Source: Ga0077527 sp964433345 (lineage in GTDB: Bacteria > Pseudomonadota > Gammaproteobacteria > Burkholderiales > SG8-41). From it: 64,000 nucleotides of DNA. Location: assembly GCA_964433345.1 (NCBI GenBank), contig CAYSQJ010000001.1, forward strand, positions 558,001 through 622,000, read 5' to 3'. A program made the translations under genes and the position numbers. Below, piece after piece: positions 32,711-42,067 of this stretch. The notes under the pieces were generated by a model. That model was given only the letters and a program-made list of their open reading frames with translations. It was not told the origin of the DNA and ran no database searches. Each line of letters starts with the position of its first letter. The first letter of the stretch is position 1.

Positions 32711-34942
32711 GTGAGAAAAAATCTGACGCGCATAGTCACAGGCATGGCGATTGTCGCCGTGTTTCTGGCGCATGCCGTGCACATGCTGCGCATTCCCTTC
32801 CTCGAGAACCTCGAATCGATCGTCTACGACACGCGCCTGCGGCTGACCATGCCGAACACCGTGGACCCGCGGGTGGTGATTCTCGACATCGACGAGAAAA
32901 GCCTGCAGGAAAAGGAAAAGGGCGGCGAAGGCCGCTGGCCCTGGCCCCGTGACCGTCTCGCGCTGCTGCTGGACAAGCTGTTCGACAAGTACGGCATCGC
33001 GGTGGTCGGCTTCGACGTGGTGTTCGCCGAGCGCGACGAATCCTCGGGCATCCGCGTTCTCGAGCGGCTCGGGCAGCGCGAGCTGAGGGGGGTGCCGCAG
33101 TTCCAGTCCGTGCTCGAGCAGGTGCGGCCGCAGCTCGAGTACGACGACATATTCGCGCGCAAGATGAAAGGCAGGCCGGTCGTGCTCGGCAATGTGTTCC
33201 TCAGCGAGGATCCGGCGACTGCCAGCAGGAAGGGCATGCTGCCGCCGCCGGTGCTGCCGGCGGGCACCTTCGGTGAACGCCGGGTCGGCGTCACGTCCTG
33301 GACCGGCTACACCGCGAACCTTGAGCGCCTGCAGCGCGCGGCCACCAGTGCCGGCCACATCAACCCGCTGCCGGATCCGGACGGCATCACGCGGCGCGTG
33401 CCTATGCTGGTAGAGCATGCCGGCGCCTACTACGAGCCGCTGTCGCTGGCGATGGTGCGCGCCGTCACCGGCCAGCCGCCGGTGGTGCCGGTGGTCAGCG
33501 AGGAGGCCTCTGCCGACTACAGCGGACTCGAATGGGTCAAGGCCGGTCCATTCGAGGTTCCCGTCGACATGCAGGCCGCGGCGCTGGTGCCGTACCGCGG
33601 CGGCAAGGGCAGCTACCGCTATTACTCGCTGGTCGACGTGCTCAACGAACGCGTGCCGGTCGATGAACTGAGGGGCAAGATCGCGCTGGTTGGCACCACC
33701 GCGCCGGGACTGCTCGACCTGCGGGCGACGCCGGTGGATCCGGTGTTTCCCGGGGTCGAAATCCACGCCAACCTGATCGGCGGCATCCTCGACGGCAACA
33801 TCAAGCAACGCCCGCCGTACGTGGTCGGCGCCGAGTTCGTGCTGCTGCTGTCGGGCGCGGCGCTGGCGCTGCTGTTGCCGCTGCTGACGCCGTTCCGCTC
33901 GATGCTGGTGACGGCGCTGGTGCTGCTGTCGGTGATCGGCACCAATCTGGTCGTGTTCCATTCAGGCAACCTGGTGCTGCCGCTGGCATCCGGCATCCTG
34001 CTGATCCTGGTGCTGTTCACCTTCAACATGGCCTACGGCTTCCTGGTCGAGGCGCGCGGCACGCGGCTGATCACCGGGCTGTTCGGGCAGTACGTGCCGC
34101 CGGAACTGGTCGAGGAAATGGCGCGCAATCCGGAACAGTTCAACATGGCTCCGCGGGCCGAGGAGCTCTCGGTGCTGTTCTCCGACGTGCGCGGATTCAC
34201 GACGATCTCGGAGAGTCTGTCGCCCGAGGACCTGTCGGTCTACATCAACGATTACCTGACCACGATGAGCCTGGTGATCCGCGAAGGCCACCGCGGCACG
34301 CTCGACAAGTACATCGGCGACGCGGTGATGGCCTTCTGGGGCGCGCCGATGCCCGACCCCAACCATGCGCAGAACGCGGTGCTGGCGGCGCTGGACATGA
34401 TGAAGCAGGCGAAGGTGCTCAACGAGAAATTCCACGCCAGGGGCTGGCCGCCCTTCGCGATCGGCATCGGCGTCAATTCGGGGATCATGCGGGTCGGCGA
34501 CATGGGCTCGCAGATCCGCAAGGCGTACACCGTGATGGGCGACGCGGTGAATCTCGGTTCGCGGCTGGAGGGCATCACCAAGCAGTACGGCTCGGACATC
34601 CTGATTGGGCAGGAGACCAAGGAGCGGATTTCGGGCGTCGTCCTGCGCGAGATTGACATGGTGCAGGTCAAGGGCAAGGACGAGCCGATCACCATTTACG
34701 AGCCGCTGGGTCTCGAGGGCGAGGTTGAACAAAAGATGCTCGACGAGATCAAACTCTGGCAGCAGGCCCTGCGCTACTACCGCGCCCAGGACTGGGACAA
34801 GGCCGAGCTGCAGTTGCTCAACCTCAAGAAGGCCGCGGTGAAACCCCATCTCTACGACGTGTTCCTCGAGCGCATAGCCGCCTACCGTGCCCATCCGCCG
34901 GGGGCGGAATGGAAGGGCGTGCACAAGTTCGACACCAAATGA
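32711..34942 (+). CDS. CHASE2 class III adenylate cyclase
   Basis: A 743-residue membrane cyclase. An N-terminal membrane helix, a CHASE2 domain (about 40-370) and two or three transmembrane helices (375-450) precede a class III catalytic domain (about 475-650). Metal ligands are Asp492 (LFSDVRGFT) and Asp537 (LDKYIGDAV). Base-selecting residues are Lys533 and Thr607 (AYTVMGD), the class IIIb pattern for ATP. Transition-state residues are Asn614 and Arg618 (VNLGSR). It should make cAMP under control of an envelope signal. The start is a GTG with no well-spaced ribosome binding site. The phosphodiesterase gene overlaps its stop. Confidence 0.93.
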   Translation: MRKNLTRIVTGMAIVAVFLAHAVHMLRIPFLENLESIVYDTRLRLTMPNTVDPRVVILDIDEKSLQEKEKGGEGRWPWPRDRLALLLDKLFDKYGIAVVGFDVVFAERDESSGIRVLERLGQRELRGVPQFQSVLEQVRPQLEYDDIFARKMKGRPVVLGNVFLSEDPATASRKGMLPPPVLPAGTFGERRVGVTSWTGYTANLERLQRAATSAGHINPLPDPDGITRRVPMLVEHAGAYYEPLSLAMVRAVTGQPPVVPVVSEEASADYSGLEWVKAGPFEVPVDMQAAALVPYRGGKGSYRYYSLVDVLNERVPVDELRGKIALVGTTAPGLLDLRATPVDPVFPGVEIHANLIGGILDGNIKQRPPYVVGAEFVLLLSGAALALLLPLLTPFRSMLVTALVLLSVIGTNLVVFHSGNLVLPLASGILLILVLFTFNMAYGFLVEARGTRLITGLFGQYVPPELVEEMARNPEQFNMAPRAEELSVLFSDVRGFTTISESLSPEDLSVYINDYLTTMSLVIREGHRGTLDKYIGDAVMAFWGAPMPDPNHAQNAVLAALDMMKQAKVLNEKFHARGWPPFAIGIGVNSGIMRVGDMGSQIRKAYTVMGDAVNLGSRLEGITKQYGSDILIGQETKERISGVVLREIDMVQVKGKDEPITIYEPLGLEGEVEQKMLDEIKLWQQALRYYRAQDWDKAELQLLNLKKAAVKPHLYDVFLERIAAYRAHPPGAEWKGVHKFDTK

Positions 34943-35709
34943 TGAGGTTGCGCATCCTCGGTTGCAGCGGCGGCATCGGCGGGGAGCTGCGCACGACCTC
35001 CATGCTGCTCGACGACGACGTGCTGATCGATGCCGGCACCGGGGTCGGCGACCTGTCGCTGCAGCAGCTGGCGCGAATCGACCACATTTTCGTGACCCAT
35101 TCGCACCTCGACCACGTCGCCTTCATACCCTTCCTGCTCGACACCGTGGGTTTCCAGCGCGCGGGGCCGGTGACGCTGCATGCGATTCCCGAGACCCTCG
35201 ACATCCTCGGCGAACACCTGTTCAACTGGAAAATCTGGCCCGATTTCCGGAAAATCCCCGATGAGCGCAACCCGGTGCTGCGCTGCGCCCCGCTGCGGAT
35301 CGCGGAGACGGTCGTGCTCGGGGGCGGCCGCCGGATCACGCCATTTCCGGCCAACCACGTGGTGCCGGCGGTCGGTTATCACCTCGATTCCGGCAGCGGC
35401 AGCCTCGCCTTCACCGGCGACACCACCAGTCATCCGCCGATGATTAAATATATCAATGAAATCAATAACTTGAAGTACCTGATCATCGAGTCAGCGATGT
35501 CTGACACCGAGTACGATCTTGCGGTAGTCTCCAAGCATCTGTGTCCGCGACTGCTTGCCGGCGAACTCTCCGGACTGCAGCGGGACCCGGCCATTTATGT
35601 GACACACTTCAAGCCGCGGGAAGCGGAAACCATCATGGGCGAGATTGCAGCACGGATACCGCAGCGGCACGTGAAAATGTTGGAACAGGATCAGGTTTTC
35701 GAATTCTGA
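34939..35709 (+). CDS. Class II cAMP phosphodiesterase (metallo-beta-lactamase fold)
   Basis: A 256-residue metallohydrolase. The zinc motif THSHLDH (53-59) starts the active site; later histidines and Asp are in FPANHVVPAVGYHL, FTGDTT and VTHFKPRE. The stretch LDHVAFIPFLLDTVG and the sizes match class II 3',5'-cyclic-nucleotide phosphodiesterases. Its ATG overlaps the cyclase stop (ATGATG), so synthesis and breakdown of cAMP are translationally coupled. The in-frame upstream start at 34909 lies inside the cyclase gene and is unlikely. Cytosolic. Confidence 0.9.
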   Translation: MMRLRILGCSGGIGGELRTTSMLLDDDVLIDAGTGVGDLSLQQLARIDHIFVTHSHLDHVAFIPFLLDTVGFQRAGPVTLHAIPETLDILGEHLFNWKIWPDFRKIPDERNPVLRCAPLRIAETVVLGGGRRITPFPANHVVPAVGYHLDSGSGSLAFTGDTTSHPPMIKYINEINNLKYLIIESAMSDTEYDLAVVSKHLCPRLLAGELSGLQRDPAIYVTHFKPREAETIMGEIAARIPQRHVKMLEQDQVFEF

Positions 35710-35776
35710 GTCATCCGGCGCGGCATTCCCGGAATTCGCGCCGGCACAGGAAGCAGCGGAAAGAAAAGGGGTGAAC

Positions 35777-38161
35777 ATGAGCACAGTACTCCAACCCAAG
35801 CCGGCCTCATCAGCGGCGGACAACCTAGCCGAGAAACTCGGTTTCCAGCAGAAACTGCAGGCCGTCACCAACAAGATTCATGCGACCAAGAACATCGACG
35901 AGATCATCCTCGAGCTGTCGCAGGAGCTGTGCAACCTGTTCAACGCCGACCGCCTGACGATCTATCTGCTCAGCGAGGACAAGGGCTCGATCATCTCGAA
36001 GGTCAAGACCGGCCTGAACTCCTTCAAGGACATCAAGCTGCCGATCAACGAGCAGTCCGTCGCCGGCTATGTCGCCGCGAGCAAGCGCATCGTCAACATC
36101 CGCGACGTCTACGATGACGCCGAGCTGAAATCGCACAGCGGCCAGCTCAACTTTCTGAAGGCGGTCGACGCCAAGACCGGCTACCGCACCAAGCAGATGC
36201 TGGTGGCGCCGGTGATGGAGGCCAAGACCAAGGACCTGATCGGCGTCGTGCAGATCATCAACAACAAGTCCGGCACGCCTTTCCCGCCGATGATGGAAGA
36301 GGGCGTGCAGTCCCTGACCGAGACGCTGGCCATCGCATTCCGCCAGCGCCAGGGACCGATGATGCAGGTGCGCAGCAAGTACGACGGGCTGGTGACCAAC
36401 GCGGTCATCTCCGGCGAAGAGCTGGAGCTCGCGCAGCGCTCGGCGCGGCGCAAGAACCTCGACGTCGAGACCGTGCTGACGGGCGAGTTCCAGGTCAAGC
36501 TGCAGGCGCTGGGCGACGCCCTCGGCAGCTACTTCGGCGTGCCCTACGAGCCGTTCAAGCAGGACCGCATCAAGCCGCCGGACCTGATGCGCAACATGAA
36601 CCGCGAGTTCTGCCAGACCAATCAGTGGATCCCGCTCGACGATACCAAGGAAGGCATCGTCGTGATGACCACCGACCCCGAGCGGGTCAAGGCCTCGCGG
36701 ATGGTCAGCAACGTCTATCCGAAGAGCAAGATCGTCTACCGCGTCACCACCAACAGCGAGTTCGTCAACACCCTGGACCAGATGTTCGGCGCCAGCACCG
36801 GTCTCGAGGATTCCGGAAACATCGAGGACATGCTCGGCACGCTGGATGACGAGGCCGAAAGCGAGAGCGCGGGCGGAGAGGACGTGGCATCGGCCGCGTC
36901 CGACAACGAACTGGTCAAGCTGGTCAACAAGATCATCATCGATGCCTACCAGATGGGGGCATCGGACATTCACATCGAGCCCTATCCCGGCAAGGCGAAA
37001 ACCGAAATCCGTTTCCGTCGTGACGGCTCCCTGCAGCCCTACATCCAGGTGCCGGCGAGTTATCGCAGTGCGCTCGCCGCGCGTCTGAAGATCATGTGCG
37101 ACCTCGACATCTCCGAGCGCCGGCGGCCGCAGGACGGCAAGATCAAGTTCAAGAAGTTCGGACCGCTTGACATCGAGCTGCGGGTGGCGACGATCCCCTC
37201 CGCCGGCGGCGTCGAAGACATCGTGATGCGTATCCTCGCCGCCGGCGAGCCGATACCGCTCGACAAGCTGGGGCTGACCAAGCGCAACCTCGAGACGCTG
37301 AAGGAGGTCGTGTCCAAGCCCTACGGCCTGTTTTTCGTCTGCGGACCGACCGGTTCGGGCAAGACGACGACACTGCACTCGGTACTCGGCTACCTCAATA
37401 CCCCGGACACCAAGATCTGGACCGCCGAGGACCCGGTCGAGATCACGCAGAAGGGCCTGCGCCAGGTGCAGATGAATCCCAAGGCGGGCATGACCTTCGC
37501 GGTGGCGATGAAGGCTTTCCTCCGCGCCGACCCGGACATCATCATGGTCGGCGAGATGCGCGACAAGGAAACCACCGGCACCGGCATCGAGGCCTCGCTG
37601 ACCGGCCACCTGGTGTTCGCCACGTTGCACACCAACAGCGCGCCGGAGTCGATCATCCGCCTGCTCGACATGGGCATGGATCCCTTCAACTTCGCCGACG
37701 CGCTGCTCGGCATTCTCGCCCAGCGTCTTGCCAAGCGGCTGTGCGGCAAATGCAAGAAGCCGCACGAGGCGACGCCGGAGGAAGTCCAGGCCCTGCTTAC
37801 CGAGTTCTCGCTGGAACTGAAGAACACCGCAAGCTGGAAGAAGGATCCCAAGGCCGCCGAGGAGAAGGTGCTCGAGGACTGGGTCAAGGAGTATGGAAAC
37901 GAGAACGGCAAGCTGGTGATCCACGACCCGGTGGGCTGCGAGGTCTGCGGCGGCAGCGGCTACAAGGGCCGCGTCGGCCTGCACGAGCTGCTGGTCGGCA
38001 CTGATCCGCTGAAGAAGAATATCCAGGAGCACGCGCGGGTCGCCGAGATGGTGGCCACCGCGCTTGATGACGGCATGCGCACGCTGAAGCAGGACGGCAT
38101 CGAGAAAGTGCTGATGGGCATCACCGACATGAAGCAGGTACGCGCGGTCTGCATCAAGTAA
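35777..38161 (+). CDS. GAF-domain PilB/GspE-type secretion ATPase
   Basis: A 794-residue motor ATPase with an unusual N terminus. A GAF domain (about 25-185) contains DAKTGYRTKQMLVAPV and NNKSGTPFPPMMEEG, close to the NKFDE-type motif of cyclic-nucleotide GAFs. A GspE N-terminal (MshEN-like) region lies at about 200-330. The ATPase core (375-760) has Walker A GPTGSGKTT (523-531), the Asp box AEDPVEITQKGLRQVQ, Walker B PDIIMVGEMRD and a four-cysteine zinc motif (CGKCKKPH, CEVCGGSG). No other type II secretion gene is adjacent. ATG 35777 is preferred over GTG 35771 because AAGGGG spaces correctly to it. Confidence 0.92.
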   Translation: MSTVLQPKPASSAADNLAEKLGFQQKLQAVTNKIHATKNIDEIILELSQELCNLFNADRLTIYLLSEDKGSIISKVKTGLNSFKDIKLPINEQSVAGYVAASKRIVNIRDVYDDAELKSHSGQLNFLKAVDAKTGYRTKQMLVAPVMEAKTKDLIGVVQIINNKSGTPFPPMMEEGVQSLTETLAIAFRQRQGPMMQVRSKYDGLVTNAVISGEELELAQRSARRKNLDVETVLTGEFQVKLQALGDALGSYFGVPYEPFKQDRIKPPDLMRNMNREFCQTNQWIPLDDTKEGIVVMTTDPERVKASRMVSNVYPKSKIVYRVTTNSEFVNTLDQMFGASTGLEDSGNIEDMLGTLDDEAESESAGGEDVASAASDNELVKLVNKIIIDAYQMGASDIHIEPYPGKAKTEIRFRRDGSLQPYIQVPASYRSALAARLKIMCDLDISERRRPQDGKIKFKKFGPLDIELRVATIPSAGGVEDIVMRILAAGEPIPLDKLGLTKRNLETLKEVVSKPYGLFFVCGPTGSGKTTTLHSVLGYLNTPDTKIWTAEDPVEITQKGLRQVQMNPKAGMTFAVAMKAFLRADPDIIMVGEMRDKETTGTGIEASLTGHLVFATLHTNSAPESIIRLLDMGMDPFNFADALLGILAQRLAKRLCGKCKKPHEATPEEVQALLTEFSLELKNTASWKKDPKAAEEKVLEDWVKEYGNENGKLVIHDPVGCEVCGGSGYKGRVGLHELLVGTDPLKKNIQEHARVAEMVATALDDGMRTLKQDGIEKVLMGITDMKQVRAVCIK

Positions 38162-38180
38162 TTCCGCCTTGGCCGCAGTC

Positions 38181-39803
38181 ATGACTTCACTCGAAGCCCC
38201 GCCGGCGCAGGGCGAACTCTCGCACCGGCTGTCGGAGCTGCTGCGCATCGGCGCGGCGCTGTCCAAGGAGCGCGACATCAACCGCCTGCTCGAGGCGATC
38301 CTGGTCGCGGCCAAGGAAATCACCAACGCCGACGGCGGCACGCTGTACCGGATGACCGAGGACCGGCAGGCCCTGCGTTTCGAAATCATGCGCAACGACA
38401 CGCTGGGCATCACGCTGGGCGGCACCAGCGGCGAGGACATTCCGTTCTACCCGGTCAATCTCTATGACAAGCAGGGTGGTCCCATCCTCAGCATGGTGGC
38501 GGCTTACACGGTTCACCATGACTGCTCGGTGAACATCGCCGATGCCTACACCGAGGCCGGCTTCGATTTCTCGGGCACCAAGAATTTCGACAAGAAGACG
38601 GGTTACCGCTCGATCTCCTTCCTGACGGTGCCGATGAAGAACCACGAGGACGAGATCATCGGCGTCCTCCAGCTGATCAACGCCAAGCACCGCGCCAGCG
38701 GCGAAGTCGTACCGTTTTCGCACGATGACCAGAAACTTGCCGAATCGCTGGCATCACAGGCGGCGATCGCGCTGACCAACCGGCTGCTGATCAACCACCT
38801 CGAGGCGCTGTTCGAATCCTTCATCCAGATGATCAACGCAGCGATCGACGACAAGTCGCCGTACACCGGCGGGCACTGCGAGCGCGTGCCGATGCTGACC
38901 ATGCTGCTGGCGGAGGCGGTCAACAACTGCAGGGTCGGCCCGCTGCGCGATTTCTCGATGAGCGACGGCGACCGCTACGAACTGAAAATCGCCGGCCTGC
39001 TGCACGACTGCGGCAAGGTGACCACGCCGGTGCACGTGGTCGACAAGGCCACCAAGCTGCAGACCATCTACGACCGCATCGACCTGATCGACACCCGCTT
39101 CGAGGTCGCGCGCCGCGATGCCGAAATCGCGCAGCTGCGGGGGCAGGCCTCGGCGGAGCAGACGGCGGCCCTGCTGCGGGCCATCGACGAGGACCGCGAG
39201 TTCCTGCGCCGCGCCAATGTCGGCGGTGAATCGATGACCGATGCAGATGTCGAGCGGGTCCGGGCGATCGCCGCGCGCTACCCCTGGCGGCGTGCCGACG
39301 GCAGTCCCGCGCCCTTCCTCAGCGCGGACGAAGTCGAGAACCTGACCATCCGCGCAGGAACGCTGACCGCGGCCGAGCGCCGGATCATCAACCACCACAT
39401 CGAAGTCACGATCCAGATGCTCGAGTCACTGCCCTGGCCGCGGCACCTGAAGAACGTTCCCGAGTACGCCGGCGGCCACCACGAGCGCATGGACGGCAAG
39501 GGTTACCCGCGCGGACTGACCCGCGAACAGATGTCGGTGCAGGCGCGCTGCATGGGCATCGCCGACATCTTCGAGGCGCTTACGGCGAAGGACCGGCCCT
39601 ACAAGAAGGGCAAGACATTGACCGAGTCGCTGACCATACTCGGCAAGTTCAAGCTCAACGGCCATGTCGATCCCGACCTCTTCGACATTTTCATGTGGGA
39701 GAAGGTCTACGAGAAATACGCCCGCGAGTACCTGGACCCGGAGCAGATCGATGTCGTTGATGTCGCGCGGATTCCGGGTTACCGGCCGCCCCCGGGGGGC
39801 TGA
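38181..39803 (+). CDS. GAF-domain HD-GYP phosphodiesterase
   Basis: A 540-residue protein. The GAF domain (about 20-210) shares DKKTGYRSISFLTVPM and VLQLINAKHRASG...PFSHDDQK with the GAF of the upstream ATPase. The HD-GYP domain follows (about 220-520): HDCGK (275-279), then HHERMDGKGYP (433-443), both complete. HD-GYP proteins hydrolyse c-di-GMP to GMP or pGpG. About 80 residues between the two motifs are longer than usual. It starts 19 bp after the ATPase stop, so the two are surely cotranscribed. ATG 38181 is chosen; a TTG at 38169 is possible, and neither has a clear ribosome binding site. Confidence 0.92.
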   Translation: MTSLEAPPAQGELSHRLSELLRIGAALSKERDINRLLEAILVAAKEITNADGGTLYRMTEDRQALRFEIMRNDTLGITLGGTSGEDIPFYPVNLYDKQGGPILSMVAAYTVHHDCSVNIADAYTEAGFDFSGTKNFDKKTGYRSISFLTVPMKNHEDEIIGVLQLINAKHRASGEVVPFSHDDQKLAESLASQAAIALTNRLLINHLEALFESFIQMINAAIDDKSPYTGGHCERVPMLTMLLAEAVNNCRVGPLRDFSMSDGDRYELKIAGLLHDCGKVTTPVHVVDKATKLQTIYDRIDLIDTRFEVARRDAEIAQLRGQASAEQTAALLRAIDEDREFLRRANVGGESMTDADVERVRAIAARYPWRRADGSPAPFLSADEVENLTIRAGTLTAAERRIINHHIEVTIQMLESLPWPRHLKNVPEYAGGHHERMDGKGYPRGLTREQMSVQARCMGIADIFEALTAKDRPYKKGKTLTESLTILGKFKLNGHVDPDLFDIFMWEKVYEKYAREYLDPEQIDVVDVARIPGYRPPPGG

Positions 39804-39811
39804 AGACGGCG

Positions 39812-40129
39812 TCAGTCCTTGCGCGAGATGGCGACCACCAGTTTTTCGGTGGCGGCCTCGACGAAGTCGGGATCGTAACCCAGCTCCTTCATTTCCCAGC
39901 GGAAGCTGTTGGCGAGCCGCGCCTTCTTGTAGACACCCAGCTTGTGTTCCTTGCGGAAAGCCACTGCCTTCTCGAACAGTTCGTCGACCTTGCGCTCGAG
40001 GTTTTTCAGCGAGACCCCCGGCCCCGCTGCGCCCTTGCCCTGAAGCGGCCGCAGTTTGGTCATTTCCTGCGCGAGCTGGGAAGCCATTTCATCCACCTGC
40101 TTGCCGGAAGCTGATCCGAAGGGCCACAT
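39812..40129 (-). CDS. Small conserved cytosolic protein of unknown function
   Basis: A 105-residue protein with the start MWPFGSASGKQ. This start is preceded on the minus strand by GGGAG at suitable spacing; a longer frame to 40186 adds residues with no supporting signal. The protein is helical and charged (SLKNLERKVDELFEKAVAFRKEHKLGVYKKARLANSF) with no signal peptide, cysteine or known motif. It is convergent with the GAF HD-GYP gene (8 bp apart). I do not recognise a family. Confidence 0.6.
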   Translation of the reverse strand: MWPFGSASGKQVDEMASQLAQEMTKLRPLQGKGAAGPGVSLKNLERKVDELFEKAVAFRKEHKLGVYKKARLANSFRWEMKELGYDPDFVEAATEKLVVAISRKD

Positions 40130-40306
40130 TGCTGCTGTTCTCCCGTCTGCGTTTGCCTGGGTGGCGGTTCCCGGTGACCGGATCACGCAATGATCCGGAT
40201 TGACCGCCGGCCACTAGTGTATCCATTATCCGGTTTTGCGGTCCAGCGCATCTCCGTCCTCCGGTGCGCGTGCGTGTGACGCGATCAATGCGGTTCAACG
40301 GGAATC

Positions 40307-41872
40307 ATGCTCAAAAATCTGCTAACGCAATTGTTCAAATCCTTCTCCGGCAGGAGCAGCAGGGTCGCGGTGACGGCGGACGGCGGGCAGCCGGCCGCCG
40401 AACTCGCTGCGGGCCAGCTCGCCGAGGGCGATCTCGCGGCCGCGGAGTCGAACGCGCGCAAGGCGGTGGCGGCGCAGCCGATGAATCCGCATCACCGCCT
40501 GCTGCTCGCCGGTGTGCTGGAGGCGGCCGGCCGGGACGCGGATGCGCTGGCGGAACTGCTGATGGCGCATGAATGCGGGCCCGAGGACCGCAGCGTGCTG
40601 GGCCGGGTGTGCAGCGGGTTGCGCCGCCGGGGACAGGCGGCGCAGATGCTGCAACTCTGCGAACGCAGCATCGCCGAAACCGGAGAGTCGGCCGATGTGC
40701 TGCACTGGCTGGCGGTTGCGCGTTATGACCTGGATGACATGGAGGGCGCGGTGGAAGCAGGCCGTCGCGCCCTCGCGATCAACCCGAACAACGCGGCGCT
40801 GCAGGTCACGCTCGGCTCGGCGCTGCTGCAGCTGGGCAGCATCGACGAGGCGCTGGCGGCGCACCGCCGCGCGCTGAAACTGCGGCCCGGTTATGCCGAG
40901 GCGGAATACGAAATCGGCCTCATCCAGCTGCTGCAGGGCCGCTACCGCCAGGGCTGGGAAGGTTTCGAACACCGGCAGCAGCTCGAACGCAACAAGGCCA
41001 TGCGCCAGCCGCAACCGGTCTGGCGCGGCACTTCGCTGAAGGGCCGGAAAATCCATCTGCTGCGCGAGCAGGGACTGGGCGACGAAATCATGTTCGCCTC
41101 CTGCCTCGCTCCGGTCGTCGAGACCGCCGCGGAATGCCATCTCGAATGCGATCCGCGGCTGGCGACGCTGTTCGCGCGCTCCTTTCCGCGCCTGCGGGTA
41201 CATGCCGTCGACGAGGGCGGCGAGGTGCAGCGGCGGCTGATGGCGGATGACAGCTTCGACCAGCGCAGCTACATCGGCAGCCTGCCGCGCTACCTGCGCG
41301 CGTCCGTCGCGCAGTTTCCGCAACACGACGGCTATCTCCGGGCGGACCCGGAGCGCATCGCGTACTGGCGCGAGCGCCTGGCGGCACTGGGGCCGGGGCT
41401 CAGGATCGGCCTGTCCTGGCGCGGCGGCACGGCTTACACCCAGCAGCAGCGTCGCAGCCTCGAACTCGATGACCTGCTGCCGCTGCTGTCAAAGGCGGGC
41501 GTGCACTGGGTGAACCTGCAGTACGGGGAGCGCCGGGCCGCGCTGGATGAACTGCAAGGGCGTCATGGCATCGCGGTCAGTGACTGGCCCGAGGCCGTGG
41601 ATGGCGACTACGACGAAACCGCGGCGCTGGTCAGCAGCCTGGACCTGGTGATCAGCGTCTGCACTGCGGTGGTCCACCTGAGCGGCGCCCTCGGCCGGCC
41701 GGCCTGGGTCATCGCACCCCAGGTACCGGGCTGGCGTTATGGTCTGCAGGGTGAGCGCATGCCCTGGTATCCCTCGGTCCGGCTGTTTCGCCAGGCGCAG
41801 GCGGGTGATTGGGCGCCGGTGGTCGGGGCGGTGGGCGATGCGCTGGAGGCCCGCCTGCGGCTTGGGAGGTGA
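40307..41872 (+). CDS. TPR protein with glycosyltransferase-like C-terminal domain
   Basis: A 521-residue protein. The N-terminal half (about 30-220) is tetratricopeptide repeats (for example ALAINPNNAALQVTLGSALLQLGSIDEALAAHRRAL). After a segment with GWEGFEHRQQ, the C-terminal half resembles the GT9/GT41-type UDP-sugar domain seen in bacterial TPR glycosyltransferases (IHLLREQGLGDEIMFASCL, IGLSWRGGTAYTQQQRRSLEL, SLDLVISVCTAVVHLSGALGRP). It may glycosylate proteins in the cytosol. Its position next to pilA and an oligosaccharyltransferase-like gene suggests the pilin as a target, which is inference. Confidence 0.8.
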   Translation: MLKNLLTQLFKSFSGRSSRVAVTADGGQPAAELAAGQLAEGDLAAAESNARKAVAAQPMNPHHRLLLAGVLEAAGRDADALAELLMAHECGPEDRSVLGRVCSGLRRRGQAAQMLQLCERSIAETGESADVLHWLAVARYDLDDMEGAVEAGRRALAINPNNAALQVTLGSALLQLGSIDEALAAHRRALKLRPGYAEAEYEIGLIQLLQGRYRQGWEGFEHRQQLERNKAMRQPQPVWRGTSLKGRKIHLLREQGLGDEIMFASCLAPVVETAAECHLECDPRLATLFARSFPRLRVHAVDEGGEVQRRLMADDSFDQRSYIGSLPRYLRASVAQFPQHDGYLRADPERIAYWRERLAALGPGLRIGLSWRGGTAYTQQQRRSLELDDLLPLLSKAGVHWVNLQYGERRAALDELQGRHGIAVSDWPEAVDGDYDETAALVSSLDLVISVCTAVVHLSGALGRPAWVIAPQVPGWRYGLQGERMPWYPSVRLFRQAQAGDWAPVVGAVGDALEARLRLGR

Positions 41873-42024
41873 CAAATTTCGGCACATCCTGACGCGACGC
41901 GCAGAGGCGCGAAGCGGGAGCCTACATTATGGATTTACTGCGCTCAGGCTAATCGCCACAAAAGCGGAAATCGGTCACGCTTTGCATCAATCAGCGGAAT
42001 AAAAATATACAAAAACATCAATAA

Positions 42025-42037
42025 AATCAAGTATTTA
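42025..42037 (+). promoter_or_regulatory. IHF consensus site upstream of pilA
   Basis: AATCAA-GTAT-TTA fits the IHF consensus WATCAA-N4-TTR completely. It lies in an AT-rich tract about 31 bp upstream of the sigma-54 element, where IHF bending would bring an activator to the promoter. Confidence 0.6.
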
Positions 42038-42067
42038 CAATAAAATCCCGCTGCTGCTGCCAATTGC

